DNA from: Taxillus chinensis
Taxonomy: Eukaryota; Streptophyta; Magnoliopsida; Santalales; Loranthaceae
Reading direction: 5' to 3'
Length of the DNA stretch: 64,000 bases
Assembly (NCBI GenBank): GCA_023512835.1
Contig: CM042086.1
Span: 19,785,029 to 19,849,028 of the forward strand
Shown here: in pieces, positions 22,666 to 33,960 of the stretch
Layout: every line of letters begins with the position of its first letter
How positions within the stretch are numbered: the stretch's first letter is position 1
Notes under the pieces: generated by a model
Database searches by the model: none
Seen by the model: the letters and a program-made list of their open reading frames with translations, nothing else
What the model was told of the DNA's origin: nothing
Made by a program: the position numbers and the translations under genes

Positions 22666-24560
22666 CGCTCGTTTGTTTAATAATAATGTATGTTTTCCAA
22701 TCGGAAAAGCTTACATATGCACGTGGGCTACTAACTAATAAGCATGCATATGTTCAAACAATGATGAATTTATTTTTATTTTTTTCAACGCGAGGAGCCT
22801 ACTTATTCATCCAATCATCCGTTGACGTTTGCAGCACGCAGCTCCAGCTAGCACCCTGCGCACCCCGGCCGGTACGATCCGTCTTTTAGCACCACGATTT
22901 AAAAAAAAAAAGAGTTACAATGGAAAGTGCCATGACAGACACATGTATAATATATTGGACCAAAGTCATATGCACAACCACTCCAGGGTTTTATCGACAA
23001 AAATCGAACCCGGTCTCATAAAACTGATCATGACCAATCTCACATGCACAACTACTACTCAATTTTGATGTCAAACTCGTACCGTCGTCAGAAGAAAATT
23101 TTATGATGATATAATCAGTTATACAAAATATTTTTATAATTAATAACATTTATTGATTGCATATGTTTGTTTTCAATTTAGCAACCCATTTATTAATTTT
23201 ATTTTTGAAAAATATATAATTGATGTATCAAAAGTTTTGTTACCACCACCAGTTCTGATTGAATATAAGATGTGGGCTAATTAAACCCCGCCACGATTTC
23301 GTTGCCAGTAGTCCAATTATAACGACATTAACATTTGAACACGAGATGTATATATGCCATACGTTTGGTCTAACTTTATTTTTCCCTGATCGATTTTGGT
23401 TGGCCAGCAGATGAATGTGCCTATGGACTTGATTTCACAACGATACGTGAGCCGGACACTTGGACATTCACGAGGGATTGGACGCAAGCATTCCTATCAC
23501 GGTGTAGCCATCAACTATTAATGTTTATGTGCTCAGTGTTGTCGTTTTATGACTGTTTCTCTACTTCTTTCCGGCAGGAGGTGCATGGCAGCCTTCTTCC
23601 TCAGACCGTGTTTTCCGATGACCACCGCTGCCACCTCCGACCCTGCTTCCTCCCTCTTCTCCTCTTGCCCGGTCATCACACCATGCTGCCTCACCGGAAC
23701 GACAACCCAGCGCTGCCACCACCTCCCGCCGGCTAGACACCCATCTCCCTGACGGTCAACTATCACACAGCTAAATAATTCAGTCCAATTATATATAAAA
23801 TTTCAAAATAAAGCTAACACCAATTTATCACGTGCCTTGTAATTGTTGAAGTTGTATCGACGTACGTCAACACATAAGCCCATGATTTTGAATTATAGAG
23901 ATTGTACTGCAGGGACAAATAAAGGGGCGCAGTAGGATACTTGCCATTTGGGTTCCTTTCACCCATATTTCACGGTTTAAATTAGACATACGGCACCGCA
24001 CATTTCATGCATTTGAATTCGCGCGCCGTAGATGTGCAGGGACATTAATTTTGTACAAATACAACAATTGCAAGGGTATTTCTATACATATACTTGACGA
24101 TAAATCTGTAAATATACTTTTTCATTTGTTATTCTGAAGTATTTAGCTTAGATATAATAATAATAAAAGATTAGGTATTTTATATATATCCATATTCATG
24201 TGTTAATAAAGTTGGCTCACAAAATAACAACTACTTATAAAAATTTAATTAACTAATTGCATATAATTGTTACTCACTTTAACATATATATATTATAAGA
24301 GAAATTTTCTTATCAAATATTTTAAAAAAAAACTTCATAATAATTTGGTGTTCTTGCGTCTATTTTATATATTGAAAATATGTCCAAATTTAAATATATA
24401 CATTTTATATGTCAAATTTTCTAATAGGTACATTAATATAAATATATTTTTGATGAATTTATAAAAAGTATGCTATTGGGTGTATCTTAATTTTCTCTCT
24501 TTCCTCTCCATAAAATGTTTTCTCTAGTTAAGGTCGTGTTTATTTTTCTTATTATTTCAT
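22666..24560. other. Intergenic, no gene supported
   Basis: AT-rich with a GC-richer patch at 23560-23755. That patch has open frames on both strands, but their composition looks compositional rather than coding. No element ends were found. Confidence 0.5.
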
Positions 24561-24793
24561 AACATTCTTTGTCTCAATTAGGAAGATGTTTTTATTTCGG
24601 TTGTCATGATGGTATGTATGCACCCAACCTAATGTGTTATTAGATGATCTAATTGACTCCAAGGTAATTAATCCAAAACAAATGTAACGAGTACATTAAT
24701 CAGACGCTCTTCTTACAATCCTTCAAGTTCTAAGGTATTAATCAACTACCCCTACTAGGTCTAACTAAATCGCTGCTTTGATACCAACTTATT

Positions 24794-25015
24794 AGAGCAT
24801 CAGGTGTAATGTAAACTCTCTAAAGTTTGAATTAAATCTATCTAGATAGAGCAATACGAGCCACAAATTATACTTTTTGACTAGTCAGTGCTCAATATTT
24901 GGATTTTAATAAAGTTTTATAGTCGAAACATAGATTTTGAGTATAATTTTTGGCTCATATTGCTCTATGTTGACATATTTAGTTAAAATTTTGGAGAATC
25001 TACAACTAATGCTCT
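24794..25015. mobile_element. Small foldback element (MITE-like), family A
   Basis: The left end AGAGCATCAGGTGTAATGTA and the reverse complement of the right end, AGAGCATTAGTTGTAGATTC, start inverted repeats that continue through most of the 222 bp. The inner arms both contain TAGAGCAATA.GAGCC and AATTATACT. Related copies lie at 61131-61443 and, more decayed, 61770-61950. The target duplication could not be fixed. Confidence 0.65.
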
Positions 25016-26218
25016 TATGTCTCTAAATTCCAAAGAACTAAAATCGGAAAAATGACTTCTCATGCTAGTACTTGAAGGGTCAATGAGTTAGTGATTAGCA
25101 TATAAAAATATTACACCACAAGAGTTATCTCTAGCCTACCTTGTATAATCATACATCAAAGATGATTTTGTGTACATTCAAAATAAAATGCAGCTCATAA
25201 ATAAAACCAATATCATTTATTAAACATAAACATGTATCCATCAATATATTACAACTTTCATGAACTCTTGCCCAGAAAATAAATAATCAAAGTCAAGCCA
25301 TTAATCATTACAAAAGTAATATAAATCAAAGGTTGTTTCATATAAAAAGGGAAAGTAAAAGATTTACTCACCCTACAACAATACATAGCCAGTATTATCA
25401 ATGTACCTAAAAACTATTTAAACAACATAAGGTGAGCATAGATGCTTAATAGGTGGTCGCTTACACCTTTAACCCACCCCATGACCCACCAAACCTAGTA
25501 ATTGCATACAACATGTATGTATGCACTAGTATAGTGCTATAGACTATCTATCCAAACTAATGAACAAAATATATCAAACACAAGCATTACAATTCAAGAA
25601 TAATAGCAGGATTTGGCCTAACATCAACAATAATTTAATCACTATCAAAATCATTGTTTTAAGCATCAGGGACTATTCTCCATTTTTACAAGCGTTTGGG
25701 AGCATTATAAACCCATTACAAGGATCATCATCAACATTCGAGACCAACATCCCTGAACATGACTATGAGCATTTAGGACCATTATCTCATTTCATAAAAT
25801 AGTGGGGACCATTATCCTTAAGAGAGACTATCTATTTAGCTAAGCCAAATACAGGTCTTTATAATGTTAACCCTTTCTCGCACGTAACTTACTTTCAACC
25901 TCATCTCTAGACCATAAAACATTCATTTTAGGTGACCAATTGCACATTTTAAACGATGGCAATTTCAAAATTTAATTAAATTTTCATCTCAATAAGATAT
26001 GTTTGAACTCATTATGCAATGATTACTCAAGGACCCACTTAATCTCGCTAATCTAGGAGCTAATAACAAGCTCGGACGAATCCAGGTGATAACACTAACA
26101 CTAGTTAGGTCGGGGTGTAATCCGCAAAATAAAGGTGGACTTTGGTATACTAAATATCCAAACCATGATTTTGGATTTAAATTGTAAAAATTGTATATCA
26201 CATTAAAGAACACATGTT

Positions 26219-26220
<2 letters not shown>
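25016..26220. other. AT-rich intergenic, possible decayed LTR
   Basis: Repeated GGGACCATTA/GGACCATTAT words at 25670-25815 and GTCGGGGTGTAA at 26110 hint at an inverted LTR of the TGTCACACCCC type. The sequence is too decayed to set boundaries. Confidence 0.3.

Positions 26221-26221
<1 letters not shown>

Positions 26222-26272
<51 letters not shown>
26222..26272. repeat. (AT)n microsatellite
   Basis: About 51 bp of uninterrupted alternating AT, the longest perfect run in the window. Confidence 0.92.
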
Positions 26273-26274
<2 letters not shown>

Positions 26275-27280
26275 ATTTCAATGACGAGGATTCAAATTAT
26301 AACTTAAATAGATTGTAGGTTCTCTAAAAATATTTATTCTCTATTTTTAAATCAAAATTCAATTTTTTTCACCTAATTTACTATATGTTGTTCCCGAGTG
26401 TAAGCTTGGGGTGTGCTAAAGGTAAATAGACAATGGCACACAATTTTATACTGGTTTAGAGTGAACACCTTCTACTCCACTTCTCTTTCACAACTTGTAA
26501 AAGGTTCCACTAGCTAATAAAGCTTACAATGACAATTTCACAAGTTCACTGTCAAAGTTAGCTGTTTTAGCTCATAACCAAACTCAAACACTAGTGTCTA
26601 GTACTTTAGGTAGAAAGCTTGGAAAGCGCTAAGGGTCCTCGAGGAGGCTCGCAATAGATTCTCAACCAATTACAAATATAGAGATAATGAATATTAATAA
26701 AAACTTTCTGCAACAATAAATTAAAACACATGGAGAAAGAAATTCTTATAGAGGTGATGTTGTCTAGCTAAATGAAATTCATCAAATCCCGAGATAAATG
26801 ACTCTTTCCTCTTACGAAAGATTATCCAAACAATGCCGTCTCACTAATCTAGAATTATTGTGTTGCCATCTTCTCCATCTGTTGCTGAGCGCTGGGCTAA
26901 GATGCTTGGAGAGCTTCATAATTGCATATATCATTAATTTCATGCTTTGGTGATGTTATCATAAAGTTTTTTGCATTTCCATGAAGCTCACGAATTCTAC
27001 ATAAAGTATATTATTTTCCATGGGCTCACGAATTCTCCATAAAGTATACTTTATGTCACCATAAAGTATATTATGTTCCCATATGATGCTTAACCACCTT
27101 GCGAGAAAAGGTTAATCTAAGCAAACTTTACCACTTGAAGCACATAAACTCTAACATAATATAGAAAAAAGAACATAAAAATCAAAACTCAAATCAAGTA
27201 GGCCTTTACTTAAATACTGCTTTCTCTTTTTAACCATGGCTTGCAATAAATAAAAAAATACATAAATAACTATTCATATT
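26273..27280. other. Intergenic with decayed repeats
   Basis: A motif ATAAAGTATA recurs around 27000-27070 beside CTCACGAATTCT, itself repeated. No coding sequence is recognised. Confidence 0.4.
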
Positions 27281-27289
27281 TCACGTTAA

Positions 27290-27870
27290 GAGTGTTCGTC
27301 GGTCGGTTTGGACGGGTTACACCCTTTTATTAAATTGAATTTTTAGTTTCAAATGGGTTGATGGAATTGCTCAACCCGCCCAAATCAATTTATTTGGTTT
27401 TTGATTTATTTGTTTTTTGATCATCCGGTTTGTCAGGTTGAATCGGGTTAATATTTTTTCATATCAACCCTAACATCACTAATTTCTCACCTTAAATTCA
27501 CAATATAAACACAAACTAGAATATAAAATCTGATACATCGTCCTATCAAACCAAATCAAATAAATTCTCATCATCAAAAATATCTTTGGATTAAACCTAG
27601 GAAACCCGCAACCAATGGACTTCCATCTCCGATTCATAAAATCTTTATCTTTCCTACCACATCTAAGAAAATTTGTTATTTAGAAGTGTTTGTTGATCAG
27701 TTTGGACAGATTATACTATTTATCCAATCAATTTATTTGGTTGTTGGTTGAATTAACGAGTTACTTAACTCATCTAAGTAAAAATTTATTTATTCAATTT
27801 TTGGTTTATTTGATTTTTGATCGGCTGGATTATTGGGTTAAATCGAGTTGGTGATTTTTCTGCTAAACCC
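27290..27870. repeat. Diverged direct duplication of a CGGGTTG-type repeat
   Basis: Two segments (about 27292-27480 and 27685-27865) share the order GT(T)TGG.CGG/CAGATTA, AATCAATTTATTTGG, TGATTTATTTG/TTGATTTTTGATC and GGTT.AATCGGGTT. They look like two copies of one decayed element about 390 bp apart. Confidence 0.5.
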
Positions 27871-28102
27871 TATTCCACATGTCTTTTCCATTAAAATGTG
27901 AATGCCTTGAGAAGACCTCAAATTTGTACCGTTCCATGAAAATATGTAGAGTGCATTATTGGCAGATGATTGTGAAACAAGGGTCTATTTGGTATAAGTT
28001 TTTATTTTTATATGCTATTAAAGTTTCAAACAATTAATTTGCAAATAAATTTAAATTTAAAAATAAAAAACAAGCTAAAATATTTTTAAAAATAACTATA
28101 AT

Positions 28103-28109
<7 letters not shown>

Positions 28110-28138
<29 letters not shown>
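28110..28138. repeat. (AT)n microsatellite
   Basis: A 29-bp alternating AT run about 100 bp past the EXO70 stop codon. Confidence 0.9.
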
Positions 28139-28141
<3 letters not shown>

Positions 28142-28238
28142 CTCCTTTTAAAGAGGATGATAAAAATACTGTATAGCAACCGGTAAATAACCACTTATCA
28201 ACATTCCACGTAGACAAAAGAAATGGACATAAAATTTC

Positions 28239-30221
28239 CTAGGCAAAAATGCCCTTTCCTTCCCGATGGCGCGAATGCCGTGGATGCAAAGAGGAAGAAG
28301 AACAAGACGACGCCGTACAAGCCGAATCATCCGTTACCACACCACCCCCACCAAACAGGTCCGACAAGGAATTCTGTACATCCTCAGGGGTATATCTGAC
28401 CAAACATTCCACGTTCCTTTTGCACCCCAACGTCACCATGTGAGTCTCGCACATTTCCCGATATGGTGTGACGATTTTTCTCGCGATAGATTGCTTTATC
28501 TCGTCTCGGAGCTTGGAATCAGGTACGACGCTCGTAGATTGCTTCAAATACGCCGCCTCGAACGCGTCGTTGAACCGCCTGAAGCACTCCTTGGCCTCCC
28601 CGGTGGACATCCCGGCCGTCGGATTCTCCGGCAGGGAATCGAACACGTGGCCCCATCCCAGCTGCTCGTAGTTCTCCGCGAACTGTTGGACCTTTTCCTC
28701 GTAACCGCCGGTCAACTCCTCGCCGAGGAGGCTCCGGAGCCCCGACGCACGGACGATCGAGGCAACGTGGTTGAGGTTGTTGGCCAGGAACAGATACGTC
28801 ACGGAGATGTCCTTGTACTGCTTCGCCTTGCAGTCGATCCTGCAGAGGAGGACGAGGACGAGCCACGAGAGGAGGCGGGAGATTGCCGGCATATCGCCGG
28901 AATATGCTTCTCCGGTATCGTACTCCGGCAAAGGCCAGTCGGCGACGATGTCTGTCAAAAAACCGCCGTAATCGGAGAGGAGGGAGAGGTGATTCATGGC
29001 GTACACCGTAAGAGGATGGACCCCGCCGCCGGCGACCGGGGACTTGGCCCAGGCCGAGTCCCGGTGAATTGTGGACTCGAAATCCATTACCGTTTTGTAC
29101 ACCGCTTCGCTGAGTCCGGCGAGGGAGGCGAAGGCCTGGGATTGGACGGCGGCGGTGGAATCAAACGAGAAGATTGATTGGATCTCTGGCCACTGGTCGG
29201 AGAGCCCGGAGTAGAGGTCCAGCAAACGGAACACTCTGTCCGGTGTTTGTTGCTTCCTCTTAGCTACGAGCTCTGGAAATCTGAACAAGGTGGTCGCTCC
29301 TTCCTTGCAGATCTCGGAGAAGCAAGACTCTCGGATGGCGTCGGAGGCGGCGAAGACGTGGTCGCAGAGGATTCTCTCTCCGGTGAAAAGGGTCTTGACG
29401 GCGATCTTGACGGCGTCCAACCAGGCCTTGATCTTCAGCTCCACCACTTCCCAGTCCGCCTTGTGAATCCGCGACGACGAACTCATGGTCTTGTCAACGC
29501 CAAGGCGATATACGCCTTCGTCGACGATGGACTTGCGTATGGATGTGTAGAGGTGGACGCATTCTTTGCCGTAGCCGGCGCATATCATCGACTCGGCGAT
29601 TTGCCTCAGGTCTTCCATGGCTCTCTCCGACGCCTCCTCCGCTTCCGTTATTGCGTCACCGGTCTCGCGGGCCTCGTCGTCTTCGGTGGAGACGTCGTCG
29701 TCGTCGTCGTTGTTTTCGAAGTCGGAGGAGCTGTATCGGGCGGCTGAGACCCGCGACGATCGGGTGGAGAGGGATTCGGGGTCGAGGTAGGCCCGATTGG
29801 AGCACAGGATCTGGTAGAACTCCTTCTGGAGCCTCTTCATGGCGATCTGCATCAGGCAGTGCGCGCGGACGAGGCGGTCGGACGAGGAGGTAGACGATGA
29901 GCCGTCGTGGCTGGGAGCAGTGAGAAGGAAATGCATGGCTTTCTGCAACTCGGCGACGCACGCGAGGAAGTGCTTCGCCTCGCGCCTGCTCTCGTAGAAG
30001 AGTGAGGTCACGCTGGCGTAGCTGGAGGAGCTTGGGTTCCACTTGGTGATCAGGGAGTGAGCAGCCTCGATGGTTTCGTCGATGATGGAGAGGGCGGCGG
30101 TGGCCGATTCAGGCGGCGGAGGAGTGTTGGAGACGGCGGCAGAGGTGGTGGGGGGCGAGGGAGCCCTCGTGTGCGGAAAGCAGAGGCTCCTCATGCCTTT
30201 GGTTGTTGCCGCCGTCGGCAT
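28239..30221 (-). CDS. EXO70 exocyst subunit, probably EXO70H-type
   Basis: EXO70 proteins are exocyst subunits that tether secretory vesicles to the plasma membrane by binding acidic phospholipids through a C-terminal helical domain. This is a single uninterrupted frame of 660 codons, the usual EXO70 length. It has an N-terminal helical region (SIIDETIEAAHSLITKW, FLACVAELQKAMHFLL), an acidic stretch (ENNDDDDDVSTEDDEARE), and the Exo70 domain from about residue 250, with ELKIKAWLDAVKIAVKTLF, HPLTVYAMNHLSLLSDYGGF, YLFLANNLNHV and FNDAFEAAY. The tail ends in Ser/His/Arg-rich sequence. The lack of introns suggests the EXO70H clade, many members of which are intronless; that assignment is inference. 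The gene is much more GC-rich than its surroundings, which creates long false frames on the opposite strand. A second Met at codon 10 is an alternative start. Confidence 0.93.
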   Translation of the reverse strand: MPTAATTKGMRSLCFPHTRAPSPPTTSAAVSNTPPPPESATAALSIIDETIEAAHSLITKWNPSSSSYASVTSLFYESRREAKHFLACVAELQKAMHFLLTAPSHDGSSSTSSSDRLVRAHCLMQIAMKRLQKEFYQILCSNRAYLDPESLSTRSSRVSAARYSSSDFENNDDDDDVSTEDDEARETGDAITEAEEASERAMEDLRQIAESMICAGYGKECVHLYTSIRKSIVDEGVYRLGVDKTMSSSSRIHKADWEVVELKIKAWLDAVKIAVKTLFTGERILCDHVFAASDAIRESCFSEICKEGATTLFRFPELVAKRKQQTPDRVFRLLDLYSGLSDQWPEIQSIFSFDSTAAVQSQAFASLAGLSEAVYKTVMDFESTIHRDSAWAKSPVAGGGVHPLTVYAMNHLSLLSDYGGFLTDIVADWPLPEYDTGEAYSGDMPAISRLLSWLVLVLLCRIDCKAKQYKDISVTYLFLANNLNHVASIVRASGLRSLLGEELTGGYEEKVQQFAENYEQLGWGHVFDSLPENPTAGMSTGEAKECFRRFNDAFEAAYLKQSTSVVPDSKLRDEIKQSIARKIVTPYREMCETHMVTLGCKRNVECLVRYTPEDVQNSLSDLFGGGGVVTDDSACTASSCSSSSLHPRHSRHREGKGIFA

Positions 30222-32844
30222 GGAGAGGGATGTGATATGATTATGTGAATATTTTGTGAGGTGTGGTGGGGTTTAAATTGTATGGTGGCGGCCTGGCGGG
30301 AGCATATGTCTCGATCAAACCGTGTGTGAACGAAGAAGGTGTGGCTATGAATATTATATATGATTGGGTTTGTTGCGCAAGCGAGGAATTTTAAATTAGT
30401 CTAGGGAGGCGACAGCAAAACGGAAGTCTCGATCGGAAATTTGTGATTGTCGGGTTTCCCACGTAGAACTCTCATGCGACGTACACGCGTAGAACAAGAG
30501 TCAGCTCCTTGCATCCAACATGGAGCACCCTACAAGCAACCAAGAGTAGCCAATGAGCCCACATCTTTTTTTCGACATCGTAGTTTTGGGTCATTTCCGT
30601 CATCAAACCAGAGTAGTTTTGAACATTTCAAAGCTCACTAACCCTTTGTTGGGTAAAGAGTTGAAAAAAAATTGAAAATTTTTAGATTGAAAAATGACGG
30701 GAAGGAAAATATGTGAAAAAAAAGGTTATTTCATTTTGATGTAAAAATTGTGAAAAAAAAATAATTTTATAGATTAATTGAGATTTTCAAAAAGTACAAC
30801 AAAAAATAGTATTGTTTAAAATAAATTTTGTTCTTACTTATGTCATTATATATTTATATATCATTATATAATATGTGAAAAAAATAATTTTGTAATTATG
30901 ATAATCTTTCATAGAAAATTTCAATATTTTAATCATCATAAAAATAATTTCAGTTTTTCATATTATTTTTTTTATTTCCACAACTACCAAGGGAGTAAGA
31001 ATATCATATTTACAAATTCCAAGAAGCTTGAAATTAGTTAAATAACTCCTCATGAACACACTCAAATGATCAGGATAAGAGTGGGCTGCCCTAAGTCCTT
31101 ACCCTCACCATCTACCATGAACGACAACACAATAACCAATAAGATTGGAGTAGGTTACCCTAAGGCCCTTCCCTCTCAATCCCTTCTCAAATAACAAACA
31201 TCAGTCCAGTCAATCATCAGAACTCAACAATATACCAGCTACCAACCAAAACCATGAACACCACAAGATAAACAAATTAATATCATCAAAACAATAGTCT
31301 AGGAGTATTAGAAACTCTAGGAATGATATAGAGTAACAAGCCTAATTTGGTAAGTAACACCTCCTTAATTGCCGGATGGATTTGAATTAGATTACCTAAA
31401 CCTTCAAATTAAAATTTCCTCTTCCTTCACCTTTTGCCTCACCAAGTACACAAAAATATCTGATTCCCAAGTGAATCTCCTTCATTAGGCATCATACTAC
31501 ATGTAAGATAAGCTTGACGTGTTAAAGTGATCTCCTAATCCCCAAGAGAATCGATTTGATCTGACTGTGATGTCTCTCTTATATAATTATAGAACAAAAG
31601 TCGGTAATCCTTTACCAAACAAAATAGACATAGGAGTATATATAGATTATATAATTCAACTAATAAAGGTTTGTTTGTCAACTAATATGACTTTACTAAT
31701 CTCTCTGTATAAAAGATTCCAAGATCTAATGCTTAACTCATACTTGCTTTATAGTAATAAAAAGTCAAAGAAGAAAAATACACTTATATACACTTGCTTT
31801 ATAGCAATAAAAAGCCGGACAAAGAAATACATATAACAAACACACAGTAATACTAATTATTCTTAAAATTTTACGAGATAAATTTATATATTTATATATA
31901 TTATTGCTATTTTAAATATATTTAATAATTTAATTGTTGAGTGAAACTTTATTTAAAATCGACATATATAGTATGACGTAAAAAATATAATAAATATACT
32001 TTTACACATAAAGTTTATAATAAAATTGAAATTATTATTTGAAATATAAATCTTCAAGCGGGCTGATTCATCTAAAAAACATTTTAGATTTTAATTTTAC
32101 TACACACACACATATATACTCAAAGCATATTGGTTGTTATCATGCCATTCCCTATATAGGTCTAGGACTTTTATCAGCAGGCACATATTTTCTTCTCATG
32201 ACGCAAGACAAATATATTATATATACACAGCAATTATACAATGTAAAAATTATTATTTTAAAAATAATGATAAGCCCTTCACCAATTAAATAACTATACG
32301 TTCCTGTTTGAGCTTTGAAAACTTTGCTAATTAAGTGCAACGGCTAACAAATGATTTAAGTTATAACATAAATTTACCATAAGTGAACACCCTTATCAAT
32401 TTGATGTTATCATATGACTTAAGAACCATACCATTTCGTCATCTAACTACAACTTTGGTCAATAACAATTTAAAATATAACACGCAGCAGTTAACAATGA
32501 AAAATATTTGTGAGCGAGGTTTTAACTTTTAAATGAGATAATATAATTAACTTTTATAACATGTTTAGTAAAGGCATTTTAAAACTTCAGTCATTAAGAA
32601 CTTGTATAGTTTACAATTTTTTAAAATAAATCTCCTTGAGACTTCTGGAAGAACGCCTATCAAAACGTAGGTACGGATATTTTTTTTGATGTTTTAAGTG
32701 TAAGATTCATTGCACGTATGTACCTACCGTACGGACCTTTTGAACATGTAATATATTGGAAGATAAGACCCATTGCATTGCATCGATAAAAGAAAAGTTC
32801 ATTATATAAAAATATAAAATAATATAATATAAGAGCAATGCTAG
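30222..32844. other. EXO70 upstream region, then AT-rich spacer
   Basis: 30222-30620 is probably the EXO70 leader and promoter; no TATA box is called. After 30650 the DNA is AT-rich. A two-copy tandem repeat (CTTGCTTTATAG.AATAAAAAG) lies at about 31743-31830. No gene is seen. Confidence 0.5.
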
Positions 32845-33545
32845 TAGGACTGCAACGAATCAAATCGAATCGAATAGTAAGATGTTCAAATATGTTTGTT
32901 ACTATTTATTAACGAACCGAACCGAATACGAGCCTTAAAATATGATATTCATGAACTGTTCACAAACGTTACTCTGTTGTTCATGAACGGTTCACGAGCG
33001 TGAACGTGTGTTCACAAACTTGTTCACGAACGTTTACGAACACAACTATAAAATTATAAAAATATGTAAAAAGAATTCATACCGTAAATTTATCCAAAAA
33101 AATATAATTAATTAACTATTAGGCTGTGTTATCTTTGTTTAATATGTTAAAAAAATTATTATATATAATTCACGAAAATATTATAATAATAGTAATAATA
33201 AATAAATAAATCAAAAATATATATTTTTTATTTAATGATAATATAAAAGTATATACTTATTAAATTATATTTAATAAAAATACATTTATATTTAATAAAA
33301 TAACTTTTATACATATTAATTTATTTGTTAATTTTATGTTCACAAATAATTTTTACGAACACGAACGATATTCCCGAATTGTTCATGAACACTTTGAACG
33401 TTCACAAACATGTTTATGAATATAACAATATTATTCGCAAACTATTCATGAATGACACTATTCCTTAACGAGCGAACATAAACGATCTTTTACCGAGCCG
33501 AACGCGAGCTTGTTCATGAACGTTTGGTTCATTTATAGCCCTAAG
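32845..33545. mobile_element. Palindrome-rich GTTCATGAACG element with target duplication
   Basis: The segment is packed with GTTCATGAAC, GTTCACGAACG and ACGAACACGAACG words on both strands, and its ends are weakly inverted (GGACTGCAACGAATC against the reverse complement GGGCTATAAATGAACC). TGCTAG flanks it at 32839-32844 and 33546-33551. Similar ACGAACCGAAC-rich repeats are common in plants; the class of this one is not settled. Confidence 0.55.
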
Positions 33546-33589
33546 TGCTAGGTACAATCGGCGTTGCATCATTTTTGCGTTCCTGACTG

Positions 33590-33960
33590 ATATCGAATAA
33601 GCCACATCAGCAGTTTTTTTACTATTCGACGCACTTTCGAATCGTCACTCGAGCTCCTACTCGAGCCACCCTGCTCCGAGGCATGCTCGAGCCACCTTGC
33701 TCGAGGCATGCTCGAGCCTAAGGCTTGAGTAGGTCTCAAGTAAAGGCTCGATCATGTCTTCCATGACCAGATCTACGGGTTTTTGTGTTGTGTCGATTGT
33801 AATTTCCGATGAAAATTTTAAATGACCATAACTTTACGCACAGTAATCCGATTTAAGTTCATTTTTTTATTTATAAGTATTGACGAGACACGCACTCCCC
33901 AAACACCCATAAGGGATTTGCCACTCTCAACTTTCAAAAAAAACATATTCTTGCACTTTT
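33590..33960 (+). mobile_element. CTCGAG-array element (copy 3)
   Basis: An array of ACTCGAGC, GCTCGAGCC and GCTTGAG words at 33645-33755 is followed by TGTAATTTCCGATGAAAATT, CCATAACTTTACGCACAGT, ATTTATAAGTATTGACGAGA and a CATAAGGGATTTGCCACTCT end. The same order of words occurs on the minus strand of copy 2. The upstream words ATCGAATAAGCCACAT resemble the arm of copy 1. Confidence 0.5.

Noticed and set aside
23521..23766. Overlapping frames on both strands in a GC-richer patch
   Set aside because: Neither has recognisable motifs, and strand-symmetric openness suggests composition.
24765..24793. GCTTTGATACCAAC next to the foldback element as an inverted primer-binding site
   Set aside because: Resembles a tRNA-Met primer site, but no LTR lies at the expected distance, so it may be chance or a tiny remnant.
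28266..29893. Long plus-strand frames (up to 303 codons) opposite EXO70
   Set aside because: Antisense shadows of a GC-rich gene with a clear Exo70 protein on the minus strand.
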